DNA of 64,000 nt, taken from Rheum nobile (Eukaryota; Streptophyta; Magnoliopsida; Caryophyllales; Polygonaceae). The DNA lies in assembly GCA_027886185.1 (NCBI GenBank), contig WOAB01000056.1:15686001-15750000 (forward strand). The letters run 5' to 3'. This document shows, piece after piece, positions 46,020 to 58,801 of this stretch. Position 1 is the stretch's first letter. Every line of letters begins with the position of its first letter. The notes below the pieces were generated by a model that saw only the letters and a list, made by a program, of their open reading frames with translations, did no database searches and had not been told where the DNA came from. The translations under genes were made by a program, and so were the position numbers.

Positions 46020-48400
46020 TGTGTATGAGTTTACAATTTTTTTTTTTTAAACTTCTTTGTCTTCGAGAGTTAAAACAAAATCATTTTCCACCACCGAACG
46101 GTCATCAACTAAATCTAAATTCATATAAAAAATTTCTCTCTATGTCTTTTAGTCTCCGTCTTCTCTATGTCTTTTAGTCTCCAAATGCAAGTTTGATATA
46201 GAATTTGAAATGTCTTAAATCAATCTTAGCTTAGTGTAATAGCTTGGATACTTATATTTAGTTGCAACTTATATATATAATAAATATTTTTTTCATAGAG
46301 TACGAAACTAACCTTTTCAATTCCTCTCCTCTATCTGAATGCAGATAATCACTCTAGGTGACCCTAATAACAACAATCAATACAATATTAATGGATTCAT
46401 AAAGTTCAATACTTTCATATTCTGCAAGGTAGAACATATCTCCTTTGCAAAATTCAATTTGTTAATATTCTGCAACATATTAGTTTACATTATTGCTTCA
46501 TGCTTATTAATTCATATTCTAATTAATCGTTTTTCCACTTGTGCAAGTAGAAATAACTGAATCCAAAATTAGAAGTGTACTGAAAATCAGTCAGCAATCT
46601 GAGTGTTACAATCATATTTTAAGGTACTCTTTTTTACACTACAAAATATACATTTTCATTCAAGTTCTTAACTTCTATTCTACTCTACTGACATCTGGTA
46701 CATGTAGTAATTTAACCCTATTATTTTCCTTCATAGGTTTGAAAAAATAAATATCCATGATACCTGCTTCTGAAATCAGAGAATAATAATACATATAAAG
46801 GTACCTTTCTTATAGAGCTTAGATATGTTTGAATACAATTTTTAATACAACTAAATTTGCAATTGCTATCCTATGTCAGATTGCATGTGATCAATACATT
46901 GTATAGTAGTTACTGATCATAAAACTTGTGCCATTACAGGTTGCAACATATAATCTCCAAGATGCATCTGCTAATGTGATTCAATCTATACAATCAGGTC
47001 ATGGTTTCATCAATTGACTAATTTTGTAAGTAACTGATTTACTTGTTTAGTCTGTACTTAACAGATTTGTTATTGCTATAGGTATAATGTGGGAGCTCAG
47101 ATTGGACTCAAAAGAAATTTGGATTATAAATACAAAAAAAAAGACCTAAAGGTATGTCGACTATACTAACTTTTAGTGTAGTAAGTAGTTTAGTTGTAAT
47201 GTAGTAAGTAGTTTAGCTGTAAACTAAATTATATAAGTTGTAAGTAAATGCTTCAGTTGTTAACTAAATCATATAGTTGTAAAATAAATATTGATAGTAC
47301 ACAACTGCATACAATTTATGTAGTTTAGTAAGTAGTCAATTTTTAATATTGATAGTAAACAGTCAACTGCATAAAATAAATATTGATAGTAAACTAAATC
47401 ATATAGTCTAGGAATGGTTCTATCTCTTTACACTAAAGGTTATGGTTCTATCTCTTTACACTTAAGATCACTATTTTAATTTATTTTATAAATCTATTCA
47501 TTAATCAAAATAATTTATTGTTGGTATAGGAATGTCATGTGGGAGATCAGATTGGAATCAGAAATTACAACTTTGGATTGATATTGGTTAATCATGAAAG
47601 ACATAAAGGTACGCCTAGAACTAAATGCTCTGATTAATGTTTGCATAGAGTAGTCAGTATTTTAGCATTAGATAGTTAACCTAAAGCATATAACTGAAAA
47701 CTAATGATTTAATTGTAGATAAACACAATCAAACATTACAAATCGAACCACATAAACATAAACAATACCTTTTAGTTTCGATTCCTCCTATTCCATTAGT
47801 TTTAACACAATCAAACACCCTATTAGTTTTAATACCTAACACAATCAAACATTAGAAATCTAACAACACAAAAATATACAATACCTTTTAGTTTCGATGC
47901 CTCTTCCAAGTGAACAACTTCTGAGATTTTTGTAAGACTCCTAGTATCGAACAACTTGAAAAACTGCACACACAGAACTCCTGCAATCTTTCGGTTCATA
48001 TTATATATATAAATACTATTAATTTTGATTTTTCACTTATAGAAGTTATGATTACATTACCCAAAAATAATTAACTACAAATATATCAACTGATTCTACA
48101 CTCATATATGGAATTTAAATTGTCATACACTGGATAATAAACCATTTTTATGTACAACTTGCCATTTTCAGAAAAATCGCAATTAAACTCCCAATTTTTT
48201 AGGGCCAATTGGCCCAGTAAAATATATGTATAGACTTAGTATAAAAAATCCATATAGTAAGTATGATTTTCATGCAACTCACGATAGAAATATTAATTTG
48301 GTTTTATATGATTTTCTTATGGATTCTTTGTATAGCTTTCAACCTAAAAAAATTATAACAAAAAAATTGCTAATAGAATAGATAAATTATTCAACATTGG
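46020..48400. other. AT-rich Helitron interior without clear genes
   Basis: Two related stretches (about 47090-47150 and 47535-47610) both contain GTGGGAG.TCAGATTGGA followed by AGACATAAAGGTA or a close variant. They look like a duplicated exon with a following donor. No long frame is present. Confidence 0.5.
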
Positions 48401-48405
48401 CCTAT

Positions 48406-48615
48406 TCAACAAATTATTAAAGAACTGAAAATTAATACATTTTCATCCATTAAAATGATTTCAGTTGTACTGTATTGTGTACGATCTTCTTTCTTCAGAA
48501 CTTTAAACAATCGAATTACTCTAACATTTAACTCATAATTCCCTCGGGTACCCGTAATATCCTTTATTTCTTGTTGTTGTTTTGACATTGCTACAAAGTT
48601 CATACAAAAATTCAA
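48406..48615 (-). pseudogene. RPA70-like OB-fold fragment carried by the Helitron
   Basis: The minus-strand frame includes ELNVRVIRLFKVLKK, then TTEIILMDENV. This resembles the first strands of the RPA1 DNA-binding OB-fold (pattern ..I.VRV.RLW....E.ILMDE.G..IQA.I) that many plant Helitrons carry. About 70 codons are open, and the conserved following strands are missing or lie in another exon. Such a protein would bind single-stranded DNA; this fragment is probably inactive. It lies on the same strand as the Helitron termini. Confidence 0.6.
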
Positions 48616-48639
48616 TACAAATTCAGTAAAACAAAAATA

Positions 48640-50000
48640 ATGAAAGTTAATATAAGTGCACTATTTACACTTGTGTAATTGCACAAAATACATACGAAAT
48701 CAGTAATGGAAAATTAGTTCACTATTCGCAGTTCTGTAAATGCACAAAATACATAGAAAAATCAGTAGTGGAATATCAATTCTGTAATTGCAAAAACCCA
48801 GTCAATATGGGGAGAATTTCCGAACCCCAGAAAGATTCTATATAGCATGATCGTATTATTATGAATTGCAAATACATACCTGCTATCTCAAGGAAGAATC
48901 GATATTGTTTAGGCCTGTGCAAGAACTCATAAAATTTTAGAATGTGATTGAGGAAGATGCTCTCTATTTATAAGGCATATTTTTTATGGATTATAATGGT
49001 TGATTTTATTTGATTGTGCACATATTTAAACTGCCATAATCGATGTATTTTATTCTGTACAGGTATTGTGTACATCTTCAAATTGGAAAAAATCTTGCCT
49101 TGCATATTACACAATGCAGAAAAATATATGCACCGTGCGCCAGATCATTTTCTTACTATGTATGGCCTTGCAGATTAGCATTTTATTTTCGGTTTAAGCA
49201 ATTCATTAGTCAGTGCAGAGTATGCTCTGAGCAAATATTAGTTTAATCGCCAAAAGGATTAAAATATAATCTCTCGGAGCATATTCTGCACTGACTTTGT
49301 ATGAATTGCCTTGCAGATTACCATTTCCATTTTGGGTTTAAGCAATAATTATCCATGTACGTATTATGCAATTTGTTTCAGTTTCCCGCCAATGATTTCT
49401 TTTGTACGTATGGCTATGCAGTTTATTTTAGGTCATTTGAAGAAGCAGTTTCATTGTTGTACTCTTTGCATGGATGTAATTTTTTTCATTTTTTTGTTCT
49501 TTGCACATATTGCAGGTTCGTATACATGTATTATTTTGCATGTTTGAATTTTTTTATGCCTGCCCTAATAGCATTAGGGTTATTCAAATTATTTTGCAGG
49601 TTATTCGGACATTTTAAGGCTTTGCAAATGTCTATTAGAATGAAAAACTGAATTTGCATATGGTACTGGTTAATAAATTAGGTCCAATTTTAGCCATTTA
49701 TATTTTATAGTGTAGATGTTCATATATTTACGATTTTTAAAATATTTGTACGATTCTGTAATCTGAGTTGCGAAATAAATAATTACAAAAATAGAGTAGA
49801 AGATCATAAATTATCAATATGGAAATTATAATATTATACACATTCTGGAAGAATCAAAATGAATGATAGAAATGGTAAAAATCGGAATAAACGGAATTAG
49901 TGACACGTGTCAAAACTGCTATAAAGATGTCATGTGGCATAAAAAAATTGGGTGCATTCTAGGAGTGTCACGTGGCTTAGTAAGTCTTTGCGTTTAGTAG
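48640..50000 (-). other. 5' part of the Helitron
   Basis: Noncoding. An imperfect repeat pair around TTTCGGTTTAAGCAAT (49187) and TTTTGGGTTTAAGCAAT (49331) is preceded in each case by CCTTGCAGATTA. GAGCATATTCTGCACTGA (49277) is the inverted form of TCAGTGCAGAGTATGCTC (49211). Confidence 0.5.
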
Positions 50001-50012
50001 ATATATAGTAGA

Positions 50013-51735
50013 TTATTTTTAATGGGTAACTCCCACTTACTTTCAATCCCTAAAACTATCCCATTTTTATAACTTTTACACCTCTTATTTTAATCAATTT
50101 TTGGCATGAAATTCCAAACCATTACTAATTTCTCAACTTTAGTTAAGATTAAATTGATGGATTCTATCACTTCAATTTCACCCTTGTTGACATTTTTTAT
50201 TTATGTTCTGATCAAGTATGGGCGGTAAAATTCTCGCAGCTTTTGTGGAATAAATCTTGGGTTCTGGCTAAGCCGCTGGTCGTGGTCGTGTTTGTGGCTG
50301 AATGAAGACCCCTCTCGAACGAGGGCAACGTCATGGTTGAGGCTCCTGAAAATCCTTCATCTTGGTGAAGGCAACGTCAAGGTAGCCCGTTCAGCACTTC
50401 CGCAAGTGTTCCTGTTTGACCATTTCCCGGTGGCACCCTTGTGAGTCTGAGTTGACTCCTTGCATGCCTTAGATTGCTTTGTTCATTTCTGCTTCGATGC
50501 AATTTACATGCTTGTCTTTGGTTTTTTCTGTTCGGTTTGTACCGACGCCGATTTTATCGGCCTCTCGAGCTATCCGAAATGGTTATGTCGGGTACCTTGA
50601 AATCTTTCCTTATCAGAAAATAAACAATTTATCATTACTTTTGAAATTAATTTTAAAAATAGTAAAAGATTTTTCATTACTTATGAAATTAAATTAAGTG
50701 ATTTTATAGGTTTAACTTTGCTATGTTTTCTCCATATGCTATAATATTAAATGGAGTTAATAAGTTCAATAATTAATCTAAGTTAGTTAAGTGGTAAAAT
50801 TTTGCTATTTTTCAAAGCACGACTTTTTACTTAACCCTTTTTTTTTACTAAACCTTCGATTGGTAAAAGGAGGTATATTTTAATTTGATACTCTTGTTAA
50901 TAAATAGTACGGAGTACTTAGTAAAATGTTAAAATTGTTATATGCTCCATTATTGTAAGATAGGGTTGTTAAGTTGACATAATTACCACTAAACTTTATG
51001 TAATTATCACCATCATTCAAAATACTTTTTAAAAGATGATAAGTACTCTCTCCATTTAAAAATATTTTTCTTTCTAGCCTTTAATTTTTATCTATAAATA
51101 CTTATCTTTTTTTACTATTTTGCTCCTTATATTACACATTTATCCTTATGATTAATGGTATATTATTAGTAGTGATTCTCAAAAAAGTAAAAAAATATTA
51201 TAGGGATGTATTTGTGTTTTTGATACTATTTTTAATAAATGCAAAAAATGATAGAAATACAATTATATTTAGACAGAATATCAAACTTGCGTTGACAAAT
51301 TGCTTTTTGAGGTGGCCTACAATATGGGGTTGATAAGAATCATTGTGGAATCCGATAGTTTGTCAACTATTTAGCATCTTTTAAGTGATTGGGTAGATAT
51401 GAATACAATAGGGATTATCTTTCACACATTCAATTTGCTTTGTTTAAATATTACTACTAGCTCCTGCACTTATAGTAATAACAATAATTATAATAATGCA
51501 AGTTTACATCTCGAGGAAAAGGTTCCCAACTAATTCCAAAATTAATATAATATGTGAAATAAGTTTAAACAATATTCTTCTATTATACTAGATGAGATTT
51601 TTTTATTTTTTTTGTTCTTGTTTTATAATTAGCCTATCTTGAAAGAGACCTCCCACTATCAATAGATGAGAATTTTGACATTTTATTAATAATGTAAAGT
51701 TTACTTTTTCAATGTAAGTGTATCTTATTCTTATT
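50013..51735. other. AT-rich intergenic DNA
   Basis: No gene recognised; short chance frames only. Confidence 0.6.
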
Positions 51736-51752
51736 AAAGCCTTTCAAATTCT

Positions 51753-53230
51753 TTCAACATAACAAAAAAATAACCGAAAACTCAAAATGTAAACTAACAC
51801 TGGAAAACCTAATCTGGAGACTCCGCCGCCACCCTCTCCTCTCCAACCTCCCCTTACCCCTTAGCCATTGAACCCTTTCTGAACCATGGCCCTACATCGA
51901 GCCCAGATCCCCTACGAATCTCAGGCCAACGCCACCGTCTTCCTCGTCAAACTCTTCGGCTGCGCCGGCCTCCTCAACCTTCTCATTTCTGACCCCGACC
52001 ACCTCCGCCCGACCGGCCTCCTCAACCTTCTCATTTTCGGCCCCGACCTCTCCTTTCCAACCTCCGCTTACCCCTTAGCCATTGTGGTCGGATCGTAAAC
52101 CCGATCTACGGCTCTGGGGGATTTCTTTGCTCCAAAAATTGGAGCCTCTGCCAAGCTGTCGTTGAAGTTGTGCTGAAAGGCGACCCAACCACGCCGGTAT
52201 CGGCTGACTCCGCCGCCGCCGCACCGCCGATCAAGGGCAACGACATCAGACACGCTCAGAAGGCGCAACAGATCTTGCTTCACACCGAACCAAACCACCC
52301 GCAAACCCTGCCTTCCTGAGCCCAGCAAACCTACCTGAGCCCAGATTTACTACATCTCACCACAGCCATGCTGAACCGAACTGACTCTTCAGCATCCGCG
52401 CCTCACCGGCCTCGTTCAAGCTTCACTTGGACCCACCACGCTCCGTTCCTATTCAGCAACATGTTGAACCCAGATTCACAATCTCGACATCGGCGGGCCC
52501 AGATTCAAAGCCCAAAACGTCGGCTTTACCCCGACCGCCGCCACCCTGTCTCTCCCAAATCTACTTGTGCCATCGAAAAACTCTTTGGCGACCCCTATTC
52601 CGACATCGACCCCGACTCCGACCTCTCTTAGTCGGTGATGCGACCCTCTGAAGACTTGCCGAGATCCTCCGACGACCAGTGGCCGTCCAGCTTTGGTCGC
52701 TCCACCGCCGTCAACCTAGCTTAATAGCCGTCAACACCAATGCTCAGATCTAGGGTCCCTCTTCTTCAGATTTGGGAACAGATTTAAAATCTTGAAATCC
52801 AGTCTACGGCTCTCTCGCATGAACTCCGGCCAACCCCGAGCGAGAAGCTCTGACGATACCCTCCGAATAAACCTTTACACGACTCTCGTAAAAATTCAGA
52901 CCACAGCTCTCGACTTCAGATGCATTCTTCGGATGATGAAGCTTTCCTAGACGGTGAATCGAGTTGTAGTTCCGGGCAGAGTCGAAGAAGACCAACAATT
53001 CGACGGCGCAGATTTCATTTGTGCTTTACTCACCTCACCTCTATGTTTTTTTAACTTTATTTTTCTCTGATTTGTATCTCTTGTTGTTGTTTGGTTTTGT
53101 TTTTTCCTTCTCCTTTTTGTTTTTGATTTGTCTTTAGTTTGTTATTTTGTCGGTTGTTCCGACAATTGATGTATTCGGACTCTCAAAATTGTTTTAGAAC
53201 TTTGAATTCTTACTCTATATATATATATAT
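51753..53230 (+). mobile_element. Non-LTR retroposon, about 1.5 kb, with 17-bp target duplications
   Basis: The perfect direct repeat AAAGCCTTTCAAATTCT flanks it at 51736-51752 and 53231-53247. The 3' end is T-rich and contains TGTCGGTTGTTCCGACAATT, ending in a (TA)n tail. Long target duplications plus a simple-sequence tail are the mark of LINE-type integration. No reverse transcriptase is present. The body is C-rich, with short overlapping frames (for example 51886-52098) that I do not recognise. Confidence 0.82.
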
Positions 53231-53508
53231 AAAGCCTTTCAAATTCTCACTTAATTGTCTACATGTATATTCCAAAAAGATTCAACTCTATAAATCTACT
53301 CCTAGGTAACTGTGCATGTGATGTGCCCTTTCTTGAAATTCGCAAACATTTAAATATCATAACTGTGTACTTGGTAGCCCATCCATCAAGATCAGACGAA
53401 TGAGGAATATTGTGTCGTATTCAATTTGACAAATTATGTGAAATAAGCCTCATTTTGGGTTTAGTACCGGTTGTTACTTGTTAGTCAAAAATTCTAAAAT
53501 CATTAAAA

Positions 53509-54476
53509 TCTATCTATATACCAGTATGTCCCCGAAAGTTTGTCTCATGGGGGAGGGGTACATTTGTATTGTTAATATTTTTAATTATATATTAATAAAA
53601 ATTATAATTTTTTGATATTATCAAAGTACTCGTTGAAACGAATCAAACAAGACTCACATGACTATATTTTTTTATATATATTAGAAGAAATCTTGAAGAT
53701 TCTCTTCAACTGTAAATAGTATCAAGATTGGCCATGAGACAAACATTTAGGGACGAAGGGAGTATATTATTACTAAATCCGCAATTATTTATCTTCCGTG
53801 TTATTCATATAAGTATATCACATCATTAAATAATTATGTACATTTACCTATTCATCCTTATTCTATTTATAATTTATTTTATTTTTTATTTATACAAAAT
53901 TTCTAAATTACCACTCTAAAATATTTTTCATTGTACATGACAATTCTGCACTTACCAAAAACATTATTCTCATACTTAATTAATGTTTATAAATCCATAA
54001 TATAATATGTACGTTAATGGTCCGTAAACTTCATTATAAAGATATGTATATAGATAGATGGTCCGTAAATAGTTAACATTATACGGTTCATCCACCAACA
54101 TACATATAATTATCACTTGCCAAAAATATTATTATCATACTTAATTAGTGTTCATGATTTAATAAGGGTGAACAGATTGTCCGTAAACTCCATTATAAAG
54201 AATACAATATGTAGTTTTATTTTAGTGCAATTTTATTTTTAATTATATAAAATTCCTAATTTATATTTCTTCTATTAATATAAATTCACTCATCTACCTT
54301 CAACTTTCATCATACAATACACCTTATAAATTATTCCAATCAAGAAATTATATTTTTGATATATCATGTTAATTTTTCTATATAATTCTCTTTTATATTT
54401 TACATACTATAAACAAATTCAAATTCATTCTTAAAATATATAATTATACCGTACAAGGTACGGTGACATATGCTAG
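53509..54476 (+). mobile_element. Small non-autonomous Helitron
   Basis: The 3' end is clear: ACCGTACAAGGTACGGT (7-bp stem), eight bases, then CTAG|T at 54473-54477. The probable 5' end is A|TCTATCTATA at 53509, interrupted after ten bases by a MITE. Rejoined past the MITE, the 5' end resembles the other Helitron starts here. Confidence 0.62.
53521..53762. mobile_element. Stowaway/mariner-like MITE
   Basis: The inverted ends are TGTCCCCGAAAGTTTGTCTC (left) and, read inward from the right, CTTCGTCCCTAAATGTTTGT, both continuing into CATGG. They are flanked by TA dinucleotides. Confidence 0.8.
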
Positions 54477-54608
54477 TTAGTTCTAAACTTGACATGAAGT
54501 TGTGGATGGTGATACAAGGTTTACGTACGAGTGATGAGATTTTTCACTGTTAACCGAAAAAATAACTTTGAAATAATATTAATTATTGAAGATTAATAAA
54601 AAATAGTA

Positions 54609-54951
54609 CTATTTCCATTTTACAATATTTGCTTTTTATAGCTATAACTATTGCTTCATATTATTTGGTTTTTTTATAAATAATTTAAGCTTAAAATTTC
54701 TAAAAATAGTTGGTCTAATTTGAAGATATTTCAAACTCATCACATTTCTCGTTAATAACTCTAGAAATACTCATTATTTTCCTCCTTGAATAACAAAATA
54801 GGCATTCTCTATGTAGTAACAACGTATATAATCATTCTTAAAAATAAAACACAAAATTTTATAATTACCAAATGCTTATATTTTTCATCTTTAACTTATC
54901 TTAATAAGTATAATTTTTTTTAAAGAGATAATTATTGCGAAACAGAGGGAG
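54609..54951. mobile_element. Probable Stowaway-like MITE
   Basis: The left end is TA|CTATTTCCATTTTACAATA. The right end, read inward, is TA|CTCCCTCTGTTTCGCAATA. TA flanks both; the ends are imperfect. Confidence 0.6.
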
Positions 54952-54959
54952 TACCAACT

Positions 54960-56205
54960 TGAGGTGGAGTAGTGAAGTCTTGAAAAAGTTCTATAATATT
55001 GATATATTTGACAAAAGAAAGTCTTACTAGTTAAATTTTTTAATCAGGATAAATTTCGTGTAAATTGACATGAACTCCATATAAGTTTGTAAACTTTTCC
55101 AAATTACAAATAAAATCTCCTTTTTTCATCATCTAAGAATCATGAATAATAATGCAAAGTTGATTATTATAATTTATATCCAAAAACAATTTGATAAGCA
55201 AATATATAACGATACTTGTTGATTTAATTGAAGCAAATGGCTGAAAAGCTCAAAGTGAGAAATTTTGACTCGGCCTATGATGCCGTACACAACAATAAGA
55301 GAATTTTGAATTATACAATTATTAGTATCAATATCTGATCCGAATGTAGAATTGATTGGAATTTGTCTTACAAATGACGTGTCTGTATCAAATATAAAAT
55401 GATGTAGATTTTTTTTTTCAATGAATTGTCATTTATTTTGAAAGCTACTCTTACATTCGATTGATTATTTAGTTCTATTTCTAATGTTCGTGAAACTTAC
55501 TGCACTTTAACATATCAATTATCATGAAAATAAATTCACATTAATAGTCTAAATTTGTGCTCTGCATTAGAGAAAATGGTATATATATTAAATAAAAAGA
55601 TTTGATCAACATAATTTTCTTAGTGAAAATTGGTGATTATAAAACTTTTAGTAAGTGGTGTTGGTGACATACTATTACAAAAATAGCGTATTCTAGTGGT
55701 TTCTATTTTCCACTGGCACAATCTTTACTTTTTGACGATATTTTTTCATGGAAAAATTATAAAATAAATACTTTTGTACAAAATAATCTTAAGATGGGGT
55801 AGTTTTATGCAATTCATTCAAATTCGTGGTCGCAAAGGTTGTCAAAAGGAAGAGTTATGTAAATGAATACCGCAAAGTAGCCACAAAATACATAGTTAAA
55901 TTATGTTTCCAATAGTTTGTCATCAAACTCTAGCTATTTATCAAAAATATACAGAATTGTAATTTAAGTAAATTTGGAAAATGGAGGCTCCACAGTCCCC
56001 CCACCAAGTAAGCAATGGGCAAATTGGCATCAAATGCTCATGGGGATGCTCACTGTTTCGGAATTCCAAGAACAGCCCAGCCCCAATCACCAATCACCAA
56101 TCACCATCAATTCAATTATTTATTTACTTTTCATTTTTTTATTTAGCATCAATTTATACAAAAGGTCTCCTTATATGCACACGGTATTTCGCCTATCTAC
56201 ACATG
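54960..56205. other. AT-rich DNA left of the MULE
   Basis: No gene seen. Frames at 55974-56225 overlap but show no conserved motif. Confidence 0.55.
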
Positions 56206-56210
56206 AATCT

Positions 56211-56430
56211 GTGCGTTTAATATAAGTGTACAGATTTTGTGCGCTTATATTAAGCGTATAGGGGCAAAAAGTAAAATAAGAAATTACAATGAGGACATAG
56301 CCACAAAACCTGTACGCTTAATGTAAGCGTATATGCACAAAACTTGTACGCTTACATTAAGCGTACATGTTTTGTACATATTTTAAAAATTCAACCGTTG
56401 ATACGCTTACATTAAGCTTATCAACAGCCA
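56211..56430. repeat. Palindromic subterminal repeats of the MULE
   Basis: Five copies of TACGCTTA(A/C)..TAAGCGTA-type palindromes, for example TACGCTTACATTAAGCGTA. The same pattern fills the foldback element arms at 39905 and 41550. Confidence 0.85.
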
Positions 56431-56441
56431 AATTTTCAGCC

Positions 56442-56448
56442 TATAAAT
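56442..56448 (+). promoter_or_regulatory. Probable TATA box of the MULE transposase gene
   Basis: CCTATAAATGC lies 44 bp before the chosen start codon. It also rules out the ATG at 56447, which lies inside it. Confidence 0.6.
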
Positions 56449-56485
56449 GCACCATCTTCCTTCTTCGTCCACACCAAATCACAAC

Positions 56486-58801
56486 ATGTATTATAATGAT
56501 GAAAGTGAGGAAAACAATTGGATACAAAGTGAAGATGAGGAACGAGATTGGGTACAAGCTCGAGAAGATGAAGAAGTAGACAAAGAATGGAGCGACTCTT
56601 GGTTGTCGGGTTGCGAAGACGAAGGAGATGATTGTGATTTGTTCATGGTTAGTGTTTAAATTCTATTTTATACACAGTTTATATATAGATTATAACTTCT
56701 ATTGTAGCAGGTAAATTTGTTATGAATTAATGACTTTGCAAATTTATTGTATTATTAGTTTGTTCTAATTATAGACAATATAATAATTCATAAATAAATA
56801 AAATTATAGGGGGAAGATTATGCAGAACGATTTCGTACTGGCCTAGTTTGGGAGAGTATGAATGAAATGACTGAGTGGGCGAGAGTTAGAGCAAAAGAGT
56901 TGATGATAGTTTTGGTGACACGTACCTCAAATCCGTATGTAGTTAGTTTGACATGCGATAGATATGGTGAACCGAGATCTGGGAGGCCGAAAGTTAATGT
57001 AGAAAATCCAGAGTTGTCGATTTCGATGAGTCGAAAACGCAGATCGAAGAAGTGCGGTTGTAGATTCGAGTTGTATGGGTGTCGTTTGAAAAATGAGCTA
57101 GGGTCTCTTACTGAAAGATGGGTCTTGGATGTTATACATGGCACCCACAATCACATGCTTTGGACTAGCTTTCATGGGAATGCATTCATGGGTCGAATGA
57201 CCCAGGAAGAGAAGGTCATGGCTAGGAGATGGGGCGATGGTCGGAAGACTCCGAAAGAGATTGTTTCAGAGTTGAGGAAAAACTTTCCGGGAAATGTAAC
57301 ATCAATGAAGCAAGTTGCCAACTTTTTGCAGAAGCTCCATTTCGAGGATCGTGGGGAATTGACGATTACTCAGTGGTCCCTTCATTTTTTGAAAGAGAAC
57401 GGGTATCTTTTCTATCCTCTTAGGAATGTGAAGAAAGGGGACGAGGTGGAGATCCTATTTTTTGCTCACCCGGAGTCGCTACGGTTGTTGAAGAAGTTCC
57501 CGCACGTTGTGATCATTGATGCCACATACAAGACAAATAAGTATGTAATACATTTTAATAATAGTTAGATATTTTGCTATGTGCTACAATTTAATTAGTT
57601 ATATTCACTAAATATTGGTATTTTTATTTCTTATGAATAGATATGATATGCCTTTGGTGGAGATTGTTGGTTTTACGTGCACTCACAAGACGTTCAACAT
57701 TGCGTACGCATTCACCCGAGCGGAAAAGTTTTTCCATTACCGGTGGATAGTGAGGGCCCTTCGGAACTTGTTTGAGCAGTTGGGAGTAATGCCAAAGGCT
57801 ATAATGACCGATTGTGATAATGCTCTCATCAAAGCTATTAAGGTAGTTTTCGAAGACGTCCCGATAAGACATCTCTTATGTTGGGTCCATATTAGAAACA
57901 ACATCAAGGCACATGCCGACAAGGTTATAAAAGACAGTGACAGAGTCGATATGTTTACAAACCAATGCTGGGGACTTTTTTGCTCGACCACCGAGGAAAG
58001 CTACGAGGAGAGGCTCAGAGCATTGAGGACGTCGTGGAAGAGCGGCCTTGTTGGATACGTCGAGAGGGAATGGTTGACTCCTTACAAGGAAAGCATAGTA
58101 AGAGCTTGGACGGATTACACCCTTCACTTCTTCACGAGGACTTCAAACATGTATCCTTTGAACATTGTGTAATTGATTATTTTTACTATTGAGTTCCAAG
58201 GTCGTGCTAAGGCAATAAATGTTTTTTTGTTTTGATAGGGTTGAGGGGATGCATCGTGTCTTGAAAGATATTGTGGGGTCTAGCAGAGGCGGCTTTAACA
58301 GAGTGATCGTGAGGATCCACCATGCAATCATTCTTCAAATCGACACAATTAGGGCGACCATGAACAACTCACTGTCTACACGACCAATGGAGTTCAACGA
58401 TCCAGGGTTTCCGGAGCATGCCTGAATGGTATTTTCAAGTGTCAGATAAGTGTTTTGATTTGTTGTTGGCCATATATGATAAGTTAGTCAAGGAGGACTA
58501 TTCAGAAGTATGTGACGATCATTGGGTGAGAGACTGCCTTGGGTTGCCGTGCGTCCATGATATTGCAAAAGCCATCATTACGAGAACATCATTCACTCCA
58601 GACGACATTCACGACTTCTGGAAGGACTTGCATTGGGAAGAGGATCCAACAACATTTGTGCTTTCTAACGACAATGTTCCGATGTATGTTCCAGAGTTGA
58701 GATTGCGTGAGATGTGGTCGAGAGTGCAAGGCCGAACTTTGAGCCAAGCCACGTTATGGCAAGTGAGTGATCTGTACATTGCCTTGGAGCATCCGGAATA
58801 G
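56486..58801 (+). pseudogene. MULE transposase with FAR1/WRKY-GCM1-type zinc finger
   Basis: The exons are 56486-56647, 56810-57540, 57641-58150 and 58239 on, all GT-AG and in phase. After an acidic N-terminus come a CX..C..HxH finger (LTCDRYG, KKCGCRFELYGC, HGTHNH) and TQEEKVMARRW. The MULE catalytic domain has VVIIDATYKTNKYDMPLVEI (first Asp) and MTDCDNALIKAI (second Asp), then RHLLCWVHIRNNIKAHA, and a C-terminal segment with CLGLPCVHDIA and IHDFW. The product would cut and move MULE ends in the nucleus. Two defects are visible: a frameshift near 58415-58425, where FNDPGFPEHA runs into TGA while MPEWYFQVSDKC resumes in another frame, and an in-frame TAG at 58799. The start at 56486 was chosen because of the TATA position. 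Confidence 0.88.

Noticed and set aside
51044..51290. Possible third Stowaway-like MITE (left end TACTCTCTCCATTTAAAAATA)
   Set aside because: I could not find a convincing right end with a TA flank.
55678..55720. CATACTATTACAAAAATAGCG as a CACTA transposon end
   Set aside because: It does not start with CACTA and no matching inverted end was found.
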